Shown here one piece after another: positions 19,039 through 27,856 of a stretch of DNA of 64,000 nucleotides. A program made the translations under genes and the position numbers. Origin of the DNA: Collimonas sp. OK307 (GTDB taxonomy: Bacteria; Pseudomonadota; Gammaproteobacteria; Burkholderiales; Burkholderiaceae_D); contig NZ_FOQI01000007.1 in the NCBI RefSeq assembly GCF_900113705.1, forward strand, positions 182,534 to 246,533, written 5' to 3'. Numbering within the stretch: the stretch's first letter is position 1; each line of letters starts with the position of its first letter. The notes below the pieces were generated by a model. It was not told the DNA's origin, ran no database searches, and saw only the letters and a list, made by a program, of their open reading frames with translations.

Positions 19039-19175
19039 GAGCTGCAAGATTGCAAGGCTTACCTTAGCAGCATCAATGTTTCTTTGCGAGGATTGGGAAT
19101 GAGGTCGTCTCGTTTACTGAAGAATCCGATTGGCAGCCTGGTATCCGGTACACCGTCCACGGGGGGAACACCGTC

Positions 19176-20282
19176 GTGCGCAATCAAATCGTAAATCACG
19201 ATCAAGATCTGGCAGTCACGAGCTTCAGGAAATTTCTTGAAGCGGAAATCCGTCCGATTGTGAAGGAATACCGCGATCGTTTTATTCCCAAAGAGAAGAT
19301 GCGGGAAATTACGCAAAGCATAGCCGACTTCGGACTGCCCGGCGGCGCCGTACCGGTGGCGCATGGCGGCATGGGATTACCCTGGACCACGCAGGCGATG
19401 TTATTCGAAGAGCTAGCCACCGTCTCCTGCGACATCGCGCTGGTTGTGATGGTTAACCTGGGGGCTGTCGACATTCTGTTGCAAGGCAGCGATGAGATCG
19501 GGCAGCGTTACCTGCCAGCCTTGCTGGCGGGCCGCATCTTTGCTGGCATGGGCATCAATCAGCTTGGCGTCGACTCACATTTGATCGGGATCGATATTGT
19601 TGGCGAACGCAGTGGCGATTGCCTTATTCTCAATGGTGAAAAGAAATGGATTACGAACGGTGTTTACTCGGATTTCCTGATCTGCCCGACGCATACCAGA
19701 CAGCAAGCGCTGTCGTACATTTTGGTCGATCGAAGTGACCATGGCTATGAGGCGCGCAATATTGAGCAGATCGGCTTGGCTTCACAATCCACCGCGCAGA
19801 TATTCATTAGTAATGCACGAGTGCCGCTTGGCAATATTATTGTCGATGAATACGTTTCATCGAAAAACCGGATCGCATTATTTAAATTGACATGCGCGTA
19901 TATCGGTTTGCTATCGGTCGGATTGATGCGAGCAGCACTAGCCGACTCGATTGTCTTTGCAAGTGATGGCAGAAAGCAAGATAAGAGCATCGCCAGACAT
20001 CAGCTGATTGCAGGGAAAATAGCCGATATGACGACACTGGCGGACGCGGCACGTCTGCTGTGTTTCCACGCGTTCGACCTGATAGATGCGGATGTCGACA
20101 GCGATGTTGAATTGTCGATGGCGCAATTGTTTTCCACCGAAACGGCGGTCAAGGTATGCCACGATACGGTTCAACTGCATGGTGAAAATGGCGTCGCCAG
20201 GGAATTCAATTTTGAACGCTACCTGCGCGACGCACTCATTATTCCTGTTTTAAGCGGACCGGCAGGAGCGCTCAAAAATTAA
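19176..20282 (+). CDS. Divergent acyl-CoA dehydrogenase homologue, possibly non-catalytic
   Basis: 368 residues; GTG start at 19176 after ACGGGGGGAACACC. The overall acyl-CoA dehydrogenase fold is recognisable: FEELATVSCDIALVVMVNLGAVDIL, NGEKKWITNG, and C-terminal CHDTVQLHGENGVAREFNFERYLRDA. Key positions differ from the two other family members here: MTEPGTGSD is replaced by INQLGVDSH, the internal catalytic Glu region reads SSKNRIALFK, and the C-terminal Tyr-Gly-Gly/Glu-Ile segment is VLSGPAGALK. It may bind a different substrate, be a partner subunit of another dehydrogenase, or be inactive. It is alone, forward, between two reverse genes. Confidence 0.78.
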   Translation: MRNQIVNHDQDLAVTSFRKFLEAEIRPIVKEYRDRFIPKEKMREITQSIADFGLPGGAVPVAHGGMGLPWTTQAMLFEELATVSCDIALVVMVNLGAVDILLQGSDEIGQRYLPALLAGRIFAGMGINQLGVDSHLIGIDIVGERSGDCLILNGEKKWITNGVYSDFLICPTHTRQQALSYILVDRSDHGYEARNIEQIGLASQSTAQIFISNARVPLGNIIVDEYVSSKNRIALFKLTCAYIGLLSVGLMRAALADSIVFASDGRKQDKSIARHQLIAGKIADMTTLADAARLLCFHAFDLIDADVDSDVELSMAQLFSTETAVKVCHDTVQLHGENGVAREFNFERYLRDALIIPVLSGPAGALKN

Positions 20283-20287
20283 TCGAT

Positions 20288-20908
20288 TTAATGGGAGTTA
20301 ATGCTGGTGACCGGCGGTTTGCCCAGCAAAGCCTGTTTTAACCTGGTGTCGGGAGGAGAGTCCCCCAGCCAAAGTTTCAATATCATGTTATTGAAAATCA
20401 GGCCCGATAAGGGCGCGCCGATTTGTTTGCCATTCACTTGCATGACGGTACCTGTGCCAGGGACATAGTCCAAGGTGAGAATGTCTCCTTTCTTAACCTC
20501 GTTAATCTGAGCAAAGTCTTCACCGAATGCCTGTAGCTGGCCGATGGCTTTGGTTCTTTCTTCCTTGCTGGAGTTTTTTCGCATCCCTGACATGAATGAC
20601 TCGCTGAACTGCTCCATCTGGACGTCGCGCAGCATCACGATCTGAATCCGTCGCGGACCTGAGCCAGCCAGCAATTCCTCAGCTGTGGTTTTGTTGTTTT
20701 CAACATAGAGCGCCACGCCATATACCTTGAAAATCAACTTGTAACGTATCGCTGCGCCATTCAATGCCAGTTCCTTGCCTGCTACATGCGCAATATCGTC
20801 AAACTTGACGCCTTCGATTTCCAATGCCTGGCTGGATTGGCTTAGAAGCAGCGCGGATATCAAACAAGTTGACCGTGCCGCAGTCATGATTTTATTGAGT
20901 GTTTTCAT
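20288..20908 (-). CDS. Chalcone isomerase-like (PF16036-type) secreted protein
   Basis: 206 residues with a signal peptide (hydrophobic ~12-27, ending QALE). The mature part matches the chalcone-isomerase-like fold: LEIEGVKFDDIAHVAGKEL, YKLIFKVYGVALYVE, RIQIVMLRDVQMEQFSESF and a C-terminal GAPLSGLIFNNMILKLWLGD. Bacterial members lack evidence for chalcone isomerisation; they are periplasmic and may bind fatty acids or similar ligands. Convergent with the acyl-CoA dehydrogenase homologue, with only 5 bp between stops. Palindrome site B lies 105 bp upstream of its start. Confidence 0.85.
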   Translation of the reverse strand: MKTLNKIMTAARSTCLISALLLSQSSQALEIEGVKFDDIAHVAGKELALNGAAIRYKLIFKVYGVALYVENNKTTAEELLAGSGPRRIQIVMLRDVQMEQFSESFMSGMRKNSSKEERTKAIGQLQAFGEDFAQINEVKKGDILTLDYVPGTGTVMQVNGKQIGAPLSGLIFNNMILKLWLGDSPPDTRLKQALLGKPPVTSINSH

Positions 20909-21013
20909 ATTTTTTAGACTCGAATCCTGGGAACTTCGGCTGAAGCTGGGTTGACCTGCGCGGAAAATGCGATCTCAAGCAGAGCAAGGGTAGGCGGACA
21001 GCGCTAGCGTTGC

Positions 21014-21032
21014 CCCCCTCTTATGGAGGGGG
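21014..21032. promoter_or_regulatory. Palindromic operator candidate, site B
   Basis: Perfect CCCCCTC-N5-GAGGGGG (spacer TTATG), identical in arm sequence and spacing to site A. It lies 105 bp upstream of the chalcone-isomerase-like gene (start 20908, minus strand). Confidence 0.6.
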
Positions 21033-21765
21033 AGTCGCGACTAACGTATTCGCTTACCGTAGGTTTGCATGCCTGAAGCTTATGTCGAAGAGAGATCAGA
21101 TGAAAATCGTCATACATGGCGGCGCCGGTCGGCGCGCGACCATCCGCCGCTTGTGTTTTCCATTCCCTATCGCAATCGAGGTTATTGAAGGTAGTGTCTG
21201 GTACATGGCAGGCGGTCATGCCAGACTGTTGCGCCAGCACCAACGCGTGCATTCCTTACCGTTTTCGTTGTGCGATATCGGAGTGAGCATCAATGGCTTT
21301 GTTTTGATCCAGTCAGATGTGACGTCAATCCAGAACGACAGTTGCGTAACCTGTGCCGGCCGCGAGACAAAAATCCTGACGCATCAGACGGCTCAGGATC
21401 TCTCTTCCACGGTCCCGCTGACTCACATCTTGGCGCTGCGCGTGTTTCGCGCTCCTCATGTCGAATGGACGCCGTCATTGCTTGCCAGCGTGGTCGCGAT
21501 GCCCAAGCGAAAGATTTCCAGGCAATTTTTCTCCCAAGGCGAAAGTTTTCGGCAAATCGTCCATACACAACGCCTGACCAGGTTTTTCTGCGACCTTCAC
21601 AAGATTGCGCATGTTGACGATAGCGTTGCCAGGAAATACGGCTTCGCTCATGTCGACCGCTTGGAGGATGCCGTCTATGAACAGTTCGACCTGACATTGG
21701 ACTGCCTGCGGCACATGTTTGGCTGCAGGAATTTTCCAGCATCAGGCCAGGAATTTAACTCTGCC

Positions 21766-21784
21766 CCCCCATTTATAGGGGTAA
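21766..21784. promoter_or_regulatory. Palindromic operator candidate, site C (degenerate)
   Basis: CCCCCCC-N5-TAGGGGT (spacer ATTTA), matching the site A/B arms at 11 of 14 positions with the same 5-bp spacer. It lies 104 bp upstream of ompW copy 2 at 21889. Confidence 0.45.
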
Positions 21785-21888
21785 GGAACAACGGCAGTAC
21801 ACCCCATTATCGTGACTAGTGATGACCTCTCCGGATCGAGGGCGGCAAAACAATTTTTATAACTGTAAAAACACCCAAGGAGACAAAA

Positions 21889-22629
21889 ATGAAAATGCAA
21901 CTGGTGAGTAAGCGCGTAGGTGTGATGACGGCGGGATTGGTACTGCTGGGAGCAGCCGGCATGGCGCAGGCGCAAACCGCCGGCAGTAATGTGATCAGCC
22001 TGGGCTGGTTGCATGCCACGCCGCATAACGAATCGACACCGTTGACAGCCACCAGCATCAACGGCACGCCGGTCAACATAGTGCAACCCGGCACCGGCTT
22101 TGCGGCGCTGAGTGCGACTACCGTTGGCCTGACCTTCGCGCATTATTTTACCGACAATATTTCGGCGGAATTTATTGGCGGATTTCCGACCAAACTCAAA
22201 TTCGTAGGAACGGGTACGTTAGAAAAAGCCGGCGTCATCGGCGAGGCAATGCCATTGTCGCCGACGGTTTTTGTGCGTTATCATTTTTACGATGCGGAAT
22301 CCAAATTTCGCCCCTATGTTGGTCTAGGCGTCAACTACACCAAATTCGTCCAGGGTAAGATCACCAACCCGGATTTCGTGCACGGTCTGCTAGGCCCGGG
22401 TTCAACTGCAACTGTCAGTGCGAGCAGTTCATGGAACCCGGCATTCGTGGTCGGTGCAAGTTATGCGATTGATGAGCACTGGTCGTATGGCGTGTCGGTT
22501 TCATACGTCCCGATCAAAACCAATGCAACATTGACGGGAACCACGGCCGGCGGCGTAGTCGTTGTCAGCCATGCATCGGACAAGCTGCGGCCGGTAACGA
22601 CATTCGTTAACATCGGCTATCGCTTCTAA
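21889..22629 (+). CDS. OmpW-family outer-membrane protein, copy 2
   Basis: 246 residues; ATG at 21889 after AAGGAGACAAAA. Same architecture as copy 1 (12188-12922): signal peptide to AQA, OmpW barrel, terminal IGYRF. The proteins differ at only about 20 positions and share 120 consecutive identical bases (22411-22530 against 12704-12823), pointing to recent duplication or gene conversion. Unlike copy 1, it has its own upstream region with palindrome site C, so the two copies are probably regulated differently. The likely role is uptake of a hydrophobic substrate. Confidence 0.92.
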   Translation: MKMQLVSKRVGVMTAGLVLLGAAGMAQAQTAGSNVISLGWLHATPHNESTPLTATSINGTPVNIVQPGTGFAALSATTVGLTFAHYFTDNISAEFIGGFPTKLKFVGTGTLEKAGVIGEAMPLSPTVFVRYHFYDAESKFRPYVGLGVNYTKFVQGKITNPDFVHGLLGPGSTATVSASSSWNPAFVVGASYAIDEHWSYGVSVSYVPIKTNATLTGTTAGGVVVVSHASDKLRPVTTFVNIGYRF

Positions 22630-22742
22630 TCGGCAGGCGGCGCAGGCTGCCGGCCAGATCGTGTCGTCGGCGGATGAGTACTGACGACACTATTGCCATC
22701 TTGGCCCGGTCACTGATTAAGTACCGGGTCTGCTTGAAAAAA

Positions 22743-23330
22743 CTATTTGCATTCATCCGCGCTTCGGTAGAAATCGGGCATGACCGACCGTACCGCTTCG
22801 CCGTCGCTGCGATAAGCGTGGCAGGTGTCGATTATCCAGGGCTTAGCCATACGGTACGCCGGGTCGCTCACCACACGCTGCATTTCCTCTTCCATCCAGA
22901 GCGGCATCAACGCCTGCATCGCCGTGGTTGCCATCGGGCCAAGTAAATCACTCAGGTGCGTGCATCCCATCCGGCCGCCGACGCGGCTTTTCACCTGTTG
23001 TTTGAATCCGGGGCCGATCTTCAGTCCTTCCAATGCGCTATAGGCGGCATTGATGTCTGCGCAAAAAGGTGTGGGACCTGCATCCGTATGCGCCTCGATA
23101 TGATGAATTGTCATCTTGTGATCGATAGTCATGATCATCCGCATCAGGTGCAAGGTATCGCCGGCATGCAATTGCTTGAATGGCGTTCGCATATCGCCGG
23201 CCTTGGTGTCCTGCATGCGGCCCTCAATGTCGACCATGCCGTCGCTGCGCTGATAAGCGGTGCAAGTCACCTGCCGGGTATGTAGCAGGCTACGTGCCGG
23301 TTGATTCGATGCGGTCATGCTGTTTTTCAT
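22743..23330 (-). CDS. DUF2889 domain protein
   Basis: 195 residues; ATG at 23330 after GGAGATTGAG. It matches DUF2889: LLHTRQVTCTAYQRSDGMVDIEGRMQDTK near the N-terminus, GDTLHLMRMIMTIDHKMTIHHIEAHTD, a central PTPFCADINAAYSALEGLKIGPGF, then GGRMGCTHLSDLLGPMATTAMQAL. The domain is of unknown function and recurs in acyl-CoA and aromatic catabolic loci of betaproteobacteria and actinobacteria; conserved His and Cys could bind metal. It is divergent from the acyl-CoA dehydrogenase at 23552, with palindrome site D between them. Confidence 0.85.
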   Translation of the reverse strand: MKNSMTASNQPARSLLHTRQVTCTAYQRSDGMVDIEGRMQDTKAGDMRTPFKQLHAGDTLHLMRMIMTIDHKMTIHHIEAHTDAGPTPFCADINAAYSALEGLKIGPGFKQQVKSRVGGRMGCTHLSDLLGPMATTAMQALMPLWMEEEMQRVVSDPAYRMAKPWIIDTCHAYRSDGEAVRSVMPDFYRSADECK

Positions 23331-23407
23331 CTCAATCTCCTTTAGTCACCTGGTCGCGTAGTCGCGCGAGAGTCATGGGTAGCTTAGCGATGAAACAGAC
23401 GGAAGCA

Positions 23408-23426
23408 CCCCCCCACTAAGAGGGGC
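23408..23426. promoter_or_regulatory. Palindromic operator candidate, site D
   Basis: CCCCCCC-N5-GAGGGGC (spacer ACTAA), 12 of 14 arm positions as in sites A/B with identical spacing. It lies in the divergent promoter region between the DUF2889 gene (start 23330) and the acyl-CoA dehydrogenase (start 23552), and shares the CTGCAAGAT flank with site A. Confidence 0.55.
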
Positions 23427-23551
23427 ACTGCAAGATCGTTGAATGTCCTATCTTTCAACTGTGTCCTATCGGACGATCGGGTGTCGAATTCCCATTCTGT
23501 CATTAACGGAAGTCGCCAGTCGCTTTCATTCTCTTTTCAAGGAGCACCAAC

Positions 23552-24724
23552 TTGAGTAATACCATAGCCCAGCCGATGAATCCCATGTTGCCTCGTACGC
23601 TTTTCAATGCCGACCACCAGGCGTTTCGCGATACCTGCCGCCGCTTCTTTGAAACTGAATGCTTGCCGCATGACGAACGTTGGCAGGAGCAGGGGCATGT
23701 CGATCGCACAATCTGGAATCGTGCCGGCGAATTGGGCTTGCTTTGCGTCACTATGCCGGAGCAGTACGGCGGCCTTGGTGTTGACCGCCTGTACAGCGTC
23801 ATCCTGCTGGAAGAGCAAGCGCGCATCGGCAACTCGTCGCTTGGTCTTGCTTTGCATTCCGATATCGTTGCTAACTATCTGAATAATTTCGGTAGCGAAG
23901 AACTCAAGTCAACATGGTTGCCGAAAATGGCTACAGGCGAAAGCGTCGGTGCGATTGCGATGACCGAGCCTGGGACCGGCTCAGACCTGCAGAGCATGAT
24001 AACCAGCGCGGTCTCCGATGGCGATGACTATATCGTGAATGGCAGCAAGACATTTATCACCAACGGTGTCCTCAGCGATTTTGTCGTGGTGGCGGTGAAA
24101 ACCGGCGATGGCGATAAAGGCGCGCAGAATATTTCGCTGTTGCTGATCGAAGCCGGCCGTGCTGGTTTCACCAAGAGCAAGACTCTGAAAAAGGTCGGCA
24201 TGCGCGGCCAGGATACCTGTGAGCTTTTTTTCGACAATGTCCGTGTGCCGAAGAGCAATCTGGTCGGCAAGGAAGGTGTCGGCTTCATTGCATTGATGAA
24301 GGAACTGGCCTGGGAACGCATCATCATCAGCATCATGAGCATCAGCAGCGCCGAAAGCGCGCTGGCTATGACGCTGCAATACACCAATGACCGCAAGGTG
24401 TTCGGCAAGCCGGTCGCGTCTTTTCAGAACACGCGTTTCAAGCTCGCGGAGATGCGCTCCGAAGTTCAGATCGGCAGGGTCTACGTTGACCGTTGCCTGG
24501 AACTGGTACTCAAAGGGGAGTTGCAGCCAGATGCGGCTTCGGCAGCCAAATACTGGTGTTCCGATTTGCTGTCCAGAGTGGTTGACGAGTGCGTACAGCT
24601 GCACGGCGGATACGGCTTCATGCTCGAGTATCCGATTGCCAAGCTGTATATCGACAGTCGCGCCAACCGTATCTTCGGCGGCACCAACGAAATCATGAAA
24701 GAAATCATCTCTCGCACGATGTAA
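23552..24724 (+). CDS. Acyl-CoA dehydrogenase
   Basis: 390 residues; a TTG start at 23552 is chosen because AAGGAG sits at ideal distance; an ATG eight codons on is the alternative. Full set of family motifs: AMTEPGTGSDLQSM, NGSKTFITNG, a Glu in LAWERIIISIM at the isovaleryl-type catalytic position, DRKVFGKPVASFQNTRF, and FGGTNEIMKEIISRTM at the end. It catalyses FAD-dependent alpha,beta-dehydrogenation. It is followed 40 bp later by the multifunctional enzyme, which would hydrate and oxidise its product, so together they form a second complete beta-oxidation unit. Confidence 0.92.
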   Translation: MSNTIAQPMNPMLPRTLFNADHQAFRDTCRRFFETECLPHDERWQEQGHVDRTIWNRAGELGLLCVTMPEQYGGLGVDRLYSVILLEEQARIGNSSLGLALHSDIVANYLNNFGSEELKSTWLPKMATGESVGAIAMTEPGTGSDLQSMITSAVSDGDDYIVNGSKTFITNGVLSDFVVVAVKTGDGDKGAQNISLLLIEAGRAGFTKSKTLKKVGMRGQDTCELFFDNVRVPKSNLVGKEGVGFIALMKELAWERIIISIMSISSAESALAMTLQYTNDRKVFGKPVASFQNTRFKLAEMRSEVQIGRVYVDRCLELVLKGELQPDAASAAKYWCSDLLSRVVDECVQLHGGYGFMLEYPIAKLYIDSRANRIFGGTNEIMKEIISRTM

Positions 24725-24764
24725 GCGGGCGGTTTGGAAAAATACTATTTCACAGGAATCTACT

Positions 24765-27700
24765 ATGTCAAATCTTCGTTTTGATGGCCGTGTGGCCATT
24801 GTTACCGGCGCCGGCAACGGGCTCGGCCGCAACCACGCGCTACTGCTCGCTTCGCTGGGTGCGAAAGTGGTGGTCAATGACCTCGGCGGCGGCACTCGTG
24901 GCGAAAGTGGCGAATCGTCGCGCGCAGCAGATGTGGTGGTCAACGAGATCAAGGCCCTGGGCGGCGAGGCGGTGGCCGACTACAATTCAGTGGAACATGG
25001 CGACAAGATCGTCAAGACTGCGCTCGATGCCTTTGGCACGGTCGACATCGTTGTCAACAATGCCGGTATCCTGCGCGACGTCAGCTTCCAGAAAATGAGC
25101 GACGCTGACTGGGATCTGGTACTCAAGGTCCATCTGACAGGCTCGAAGAGCGTCACCCAGGCTGCGTGGCCGATCATGCGCGAGAAGGGTTATGGACGTG
25201 TCGTCATGACCACCTCGGCTGCTGGCATTTACGGTAATTTCGGCCAGGCCAACTACTGCTCTGCCAAGCTCGGCATAGCAGGCCTGGCCAACTGCCTGGC
25301 AGAAGAAGGCCGCAGCAAGGGTATCTTCGTCAACACCATCGCACCGATCGCCGCTTCGCGTCTGACCGAGGGCATCCTGCCGGAAGCATTGCTGGAAGCG
25401 CTTACGCCAGAAGCTGTGAGTCCGCTGGTAGCCTGGCTGTGCCATGAAGATTGCGAAGAGACTAAGGGATTGTTTGAAGTCGGTGCTGGCTACATCGCTA
25501 AATTGCGTTGGGAACGTACTCGCGGTCACAGTTTCCCGGTCGGAAAAGCCTTCAGCATCAATGACGTAGCCGGACGCTGGAGCAAGATCGGCGATTTCAC
25601 GGATGCCGAACATCCGACCAATACCAACGACTCCATCGCGCCGATCCTGCACAATATCAGCAACCCTAGCCTGGGCGGCAACGAGTTCATCGATCTCGAT
25701 GCTGCAGCTACGGCTTCGGTCACGCTGGAATCGTCTTACGATGCGAACGACCTGGCACTCTATGCGCTCGGCGTAGGCGCTGCACGGGATCCATTGGACG
25801 CAAGCGAACTGAATTACGTCTACGAGTTAAGCAATGACTTCCAGGCTCTGCCGACTTTCGGTGTCATGCCGCAGTCGGGCGCCATGCTGGCGGCCGCGAA
25901 GGAAGGTACGTTGAGTTTGCCAGCCTCGAATTTCGGCTTCGACCGCTTGCTGCATGGTGAGCAATATACTGAAATCAAGCGCCCGCTGCCGAGCAACGCC
26001 AAGCTGACCCACACTTTCAAGCTGAAGGCGGCTTATGATAAAGCGCCGAACGCGGTGGTGGTGTATTCGGTGTCGTCCAAGGACGAGAGCGGCGAGGAAC
26101 TCATCTACAACGAGATGACCGCCTTCGTCAAAGGCGCCGGCGGCTGGGGCGGCGATCGTGGACCAAGCACGGCTGTCAATGTGCCGCCATCGCGCGAGCC
26201 GGATGCGGTAATCGAAGAAAAGACTGACGCTAACCAGACCCTGCTGTATCGTCTATCCGGCGATTGGAATCCTCTGCACGCCGATCCAGCCTTCGCTCAG
26301 GCTTTTGGTTTCGAAAAACCGATCCTGCACGGTCTGTGCACCTTTGGTTACTGCGGCCGTCACGTCATCAAGGCGTTCTGCAAAAACGACGGTCGCTACT
26401 TCAAGAGCATCAAGGTACGTTTCGCCAAGAGCGTGTTCCCGGGCGATACCCTGGTGACCAAGATGTGGAAGGAATCGGACACCAGGATCATCATTGAAAC
26501 TTCAGTGAAAGAACGTAATGAAGTTGTGATCAGTAATGCCGCCGTCGAGCTGTATAGCGAAATCCCGTCGCCGAAGGCGAAAGTTAAGGCGGTGGCCGCT
26601 GCTGCCGGCCCGGCGTTGACTGAACCTGCGATCCTGCTGGCCGCCGACGTGTTCGGCGTGGTGGCTGCTCATATCGTGGCTAATCCGGATCTGGTCGAAA
26701 AGACCAAGACATCCTTCCAGTTCAATTTGAAGGCGCCAGAGGAAAGCTGGTTCATCGACCTCAAGAATGGCGTTGGCTCGGCGGGCAAAGGGACGTTGGA
26801 AAAACCCGATGTAACGATGGCGCTGGAGCAGAAGCACCTGGAGACGGTGATGACCGGCACGTTGGCTGAAGTCCAGAAGCTTTTCTTTGGCGGCGAGATG
26901 AAATTAACCGGCAACGTCATGGCTTCTAACAAGCTGATCGTAATGCAGGTTATCGATAAAAAACTGTATGAGGCTGCGCGCGATGCCCGCATCGGCGCAG
27001 GTGGCGGTATAGCTGCAGTGGCCGTTGCCGAAACCGTGCCGGTCGTCGACGAAGGGGCAACCATGGCTGACTTCTTTGCCGCCATCGGTGAATTTATTAC
27101 TGCCAAGCCAGGCCTAGTTGGTCAGGTCAAGACCAGCTTCCAGTTCAAATACCACAATCCGGATTCGGACTGGTTCATTGATCTGAAAAGCGCCAATGGC
27201 GCGGCTGGCGCAGGTGTGATTGATAAGCCGGATGTCACTCTGGAAATGGATGAAGAGCACGCTGCCACGGTTTTCGGCGGCAAGACTGCAGACGTCCAGA
27301 AACTCTATTTCAGCGGCAAGATGAAAGTGCTTGGCAACGTCATGGCATCCAACAAACTGGCCGTGTTGCAGGAAATGGATCCAAAAATGGTTGAACAGGC
27401 TCGCAGCAAGCGTCTCGCTTCCGGTGCCGCTACCGCTCCGGTTACCGCTGCAGGCGGCAAGTCGCGCGAAGCTTCTGCGCAACTCATCTTCGGCAAACTG
27501 ACCGAACAGATCGCCGGCGGCAAGCTGGCCTCCACGCTGAACCAGGTTATTCAATTCAACGTGCGAGAGCCAGACGCAAGCTGGGTGATCGACTTCACTG
27601 CCAAGCCGGTCAAAGTCAGCACTGGCGTTAGCGACAAAGCTGCCGCCGTGTTCGGTATCAGCGACGAAAACCTGAAAGCGCTGGCCCAAGGCAAGCGCGA

Positions 27701-27791
27701 AGTGCGCGAGTTGTATCAGAAGGGCGATCTGCGTGTTGACGGCGACGTACAGCTGGCGCACCAGTTGAGCTTTCTGAACAACCTGGCCTGA
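24765..27791 (+). CDS. Multifunctional beta-oxidation enzyme: SDR + hydratase-2 + three SCP2 domains
   Basis: 1008 residues. Residues 1-~300: SDR 3-hydroxyacyl-CoA dehydrogenase with GAGNGLG (15-21), NNAG and YCSAKLG, as in peroxisomal MFE-2 (HSD17B4). Residues ~310-610: double hot-dog hydratase-2, with catalytic Asp/His in SGDWNPLHADPAF and the KPILHGLCTFG helix. Residues ~630-735, ~765-875 and ~905-1008: three SCP2-like sterol-carrier domains. Repeats one and two are closely similar (KTSFQF, SWFIDLK/DWFIDLK, GNVMASNKL); the third is divergent (FNVREPDASWVIDF). The mammalian enzyme has a single SCP2 domain. It should convert 2-enoyl-CoA of bulky or branched acids to 3-oxoacyl-CoA for the SCP-x thiolase downstream. 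Confidence 0.93.
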   Translation: MSNLRFDGRVAIVTGAGNGLGRNHALLLASLGAKVVVNDLGGGTRGESGESSRAADVVVNEIKALGGEAVADYNSVEHGDKIVKTALDAFGTVDIVVNNAGILRDVSFQKMSDADWDLVLKVHLTGSKSVTQAAWPIMREKGYGRVVMTTSAAGIYGNFGQANYCSAKLGIAGLANCLAEEGRSKGIFVNTIAPIAASRLTEGILPEALLEALTPEAVSPLVAWLCHEDCEETKGLFEVGAGYIAKLRWERTRGHSFPVGKAFSINDVAGRWSKIGDFTDAEHPTNTNDSIAPILHNISNPSLGGNEFIDLDAAATASVTLESSYDANDLALYALGVGAARDPLDASELNYVYELSNDFQALPTFGVMPQSGAMLAAAKEGTLSLPASNFGFDRLLHGEQYTEIKRPLPSNAKLTHTFKLKAAYDKAPNAVVVYSVSSKDESGEELIYNEMTAFVKGAGGWGGDRGPSTAVNVPPSREPDAVIEEKTDANQTLLYRLSGDWNPLHADPAFAQAFGFEKPILHGLCTFGYCGRHVIKAFCKNDGRYFKSIKVRFAKSVFPGDTLVTKMWKESDTRIIIETSVKERNEVVISNAAVELYSEIPSPKAKVKAVAAAAGPALTEPAILLAADVFGVVAAHIVANPDLVEKTKTSFQFNLKAPEESWFIDLKNGVGSAGKGTLEKPDVTMALEQKHLETVMTGTLAEVQKLFFGGEMKLTGNVMASNKLIVMQVIDKKLYEAARDARIGAGGGIAAVAVAETVPVVDEGATMADFFAAIGEFITAKPGLVGQVKTSFQFKYHNPDSDWFIDLKSANGAAGAGVIDKPDVTLEMDEEHAATVFGGKTADVQKLYFSGKMKVLGNVMASNKLAVLQEMDPKMVEQARSKRLASGAATAPVTAAGGKSREASAQLIFGKLTEQIAGGKLASTLNQVIQFNVREPDASWVIDFTAKPVKVSTGVSDKAAAVFGISDENLKALAQGKREVRELYQKGDLRVDGDVQLAHQLSFLNNLA

Positions 27792-27799
27792 GCCTGATG

Positions 27800-27833
27800 C
27801 CGATGGCGAGCACAGGGTTCGCCATCGGTTTTT
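27800..27833 (+). terminator. Rho-independent terminator after the multifunctional enzyme
   Basis: Perfect 10-bp stem (CCGATGGCGA / TCGCCATCGG) with a short loop and a following TTTTT. It lies nine bases after the stop and 24 bases before the thiolase start, so thiolase and pyc are either read through at reduced level or have their own promoter. Confidence 0.75.
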
Positions 27834-27856
27834 AACTAATTCGAAGGGAAAATATT

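Larger units (their letters stand above)
20909..21888. other. 980-bp stretch with no recognised gene; possible decayed gene
   Basis: It contains palindrome sites B and C and open frames on both strands that resemble no family I know. A 269-codon forward frame (21010-21819) has no usable ribosome site and an improbable Cys/His/Arg-rich composition. On the minus strand two segments in one frame (79 codons from 21714 and 82 codons from 21252) are separated by stops, which could be the wreck of a real gene. I assign no function. Confidence 0.4.

Noticed and set aside
21010-21819. 269-codon plus-strand frame as a real gene
   Set aside because: No usable ribosome site, no known domain, atypical composition; kept only as part of an unassigned region.
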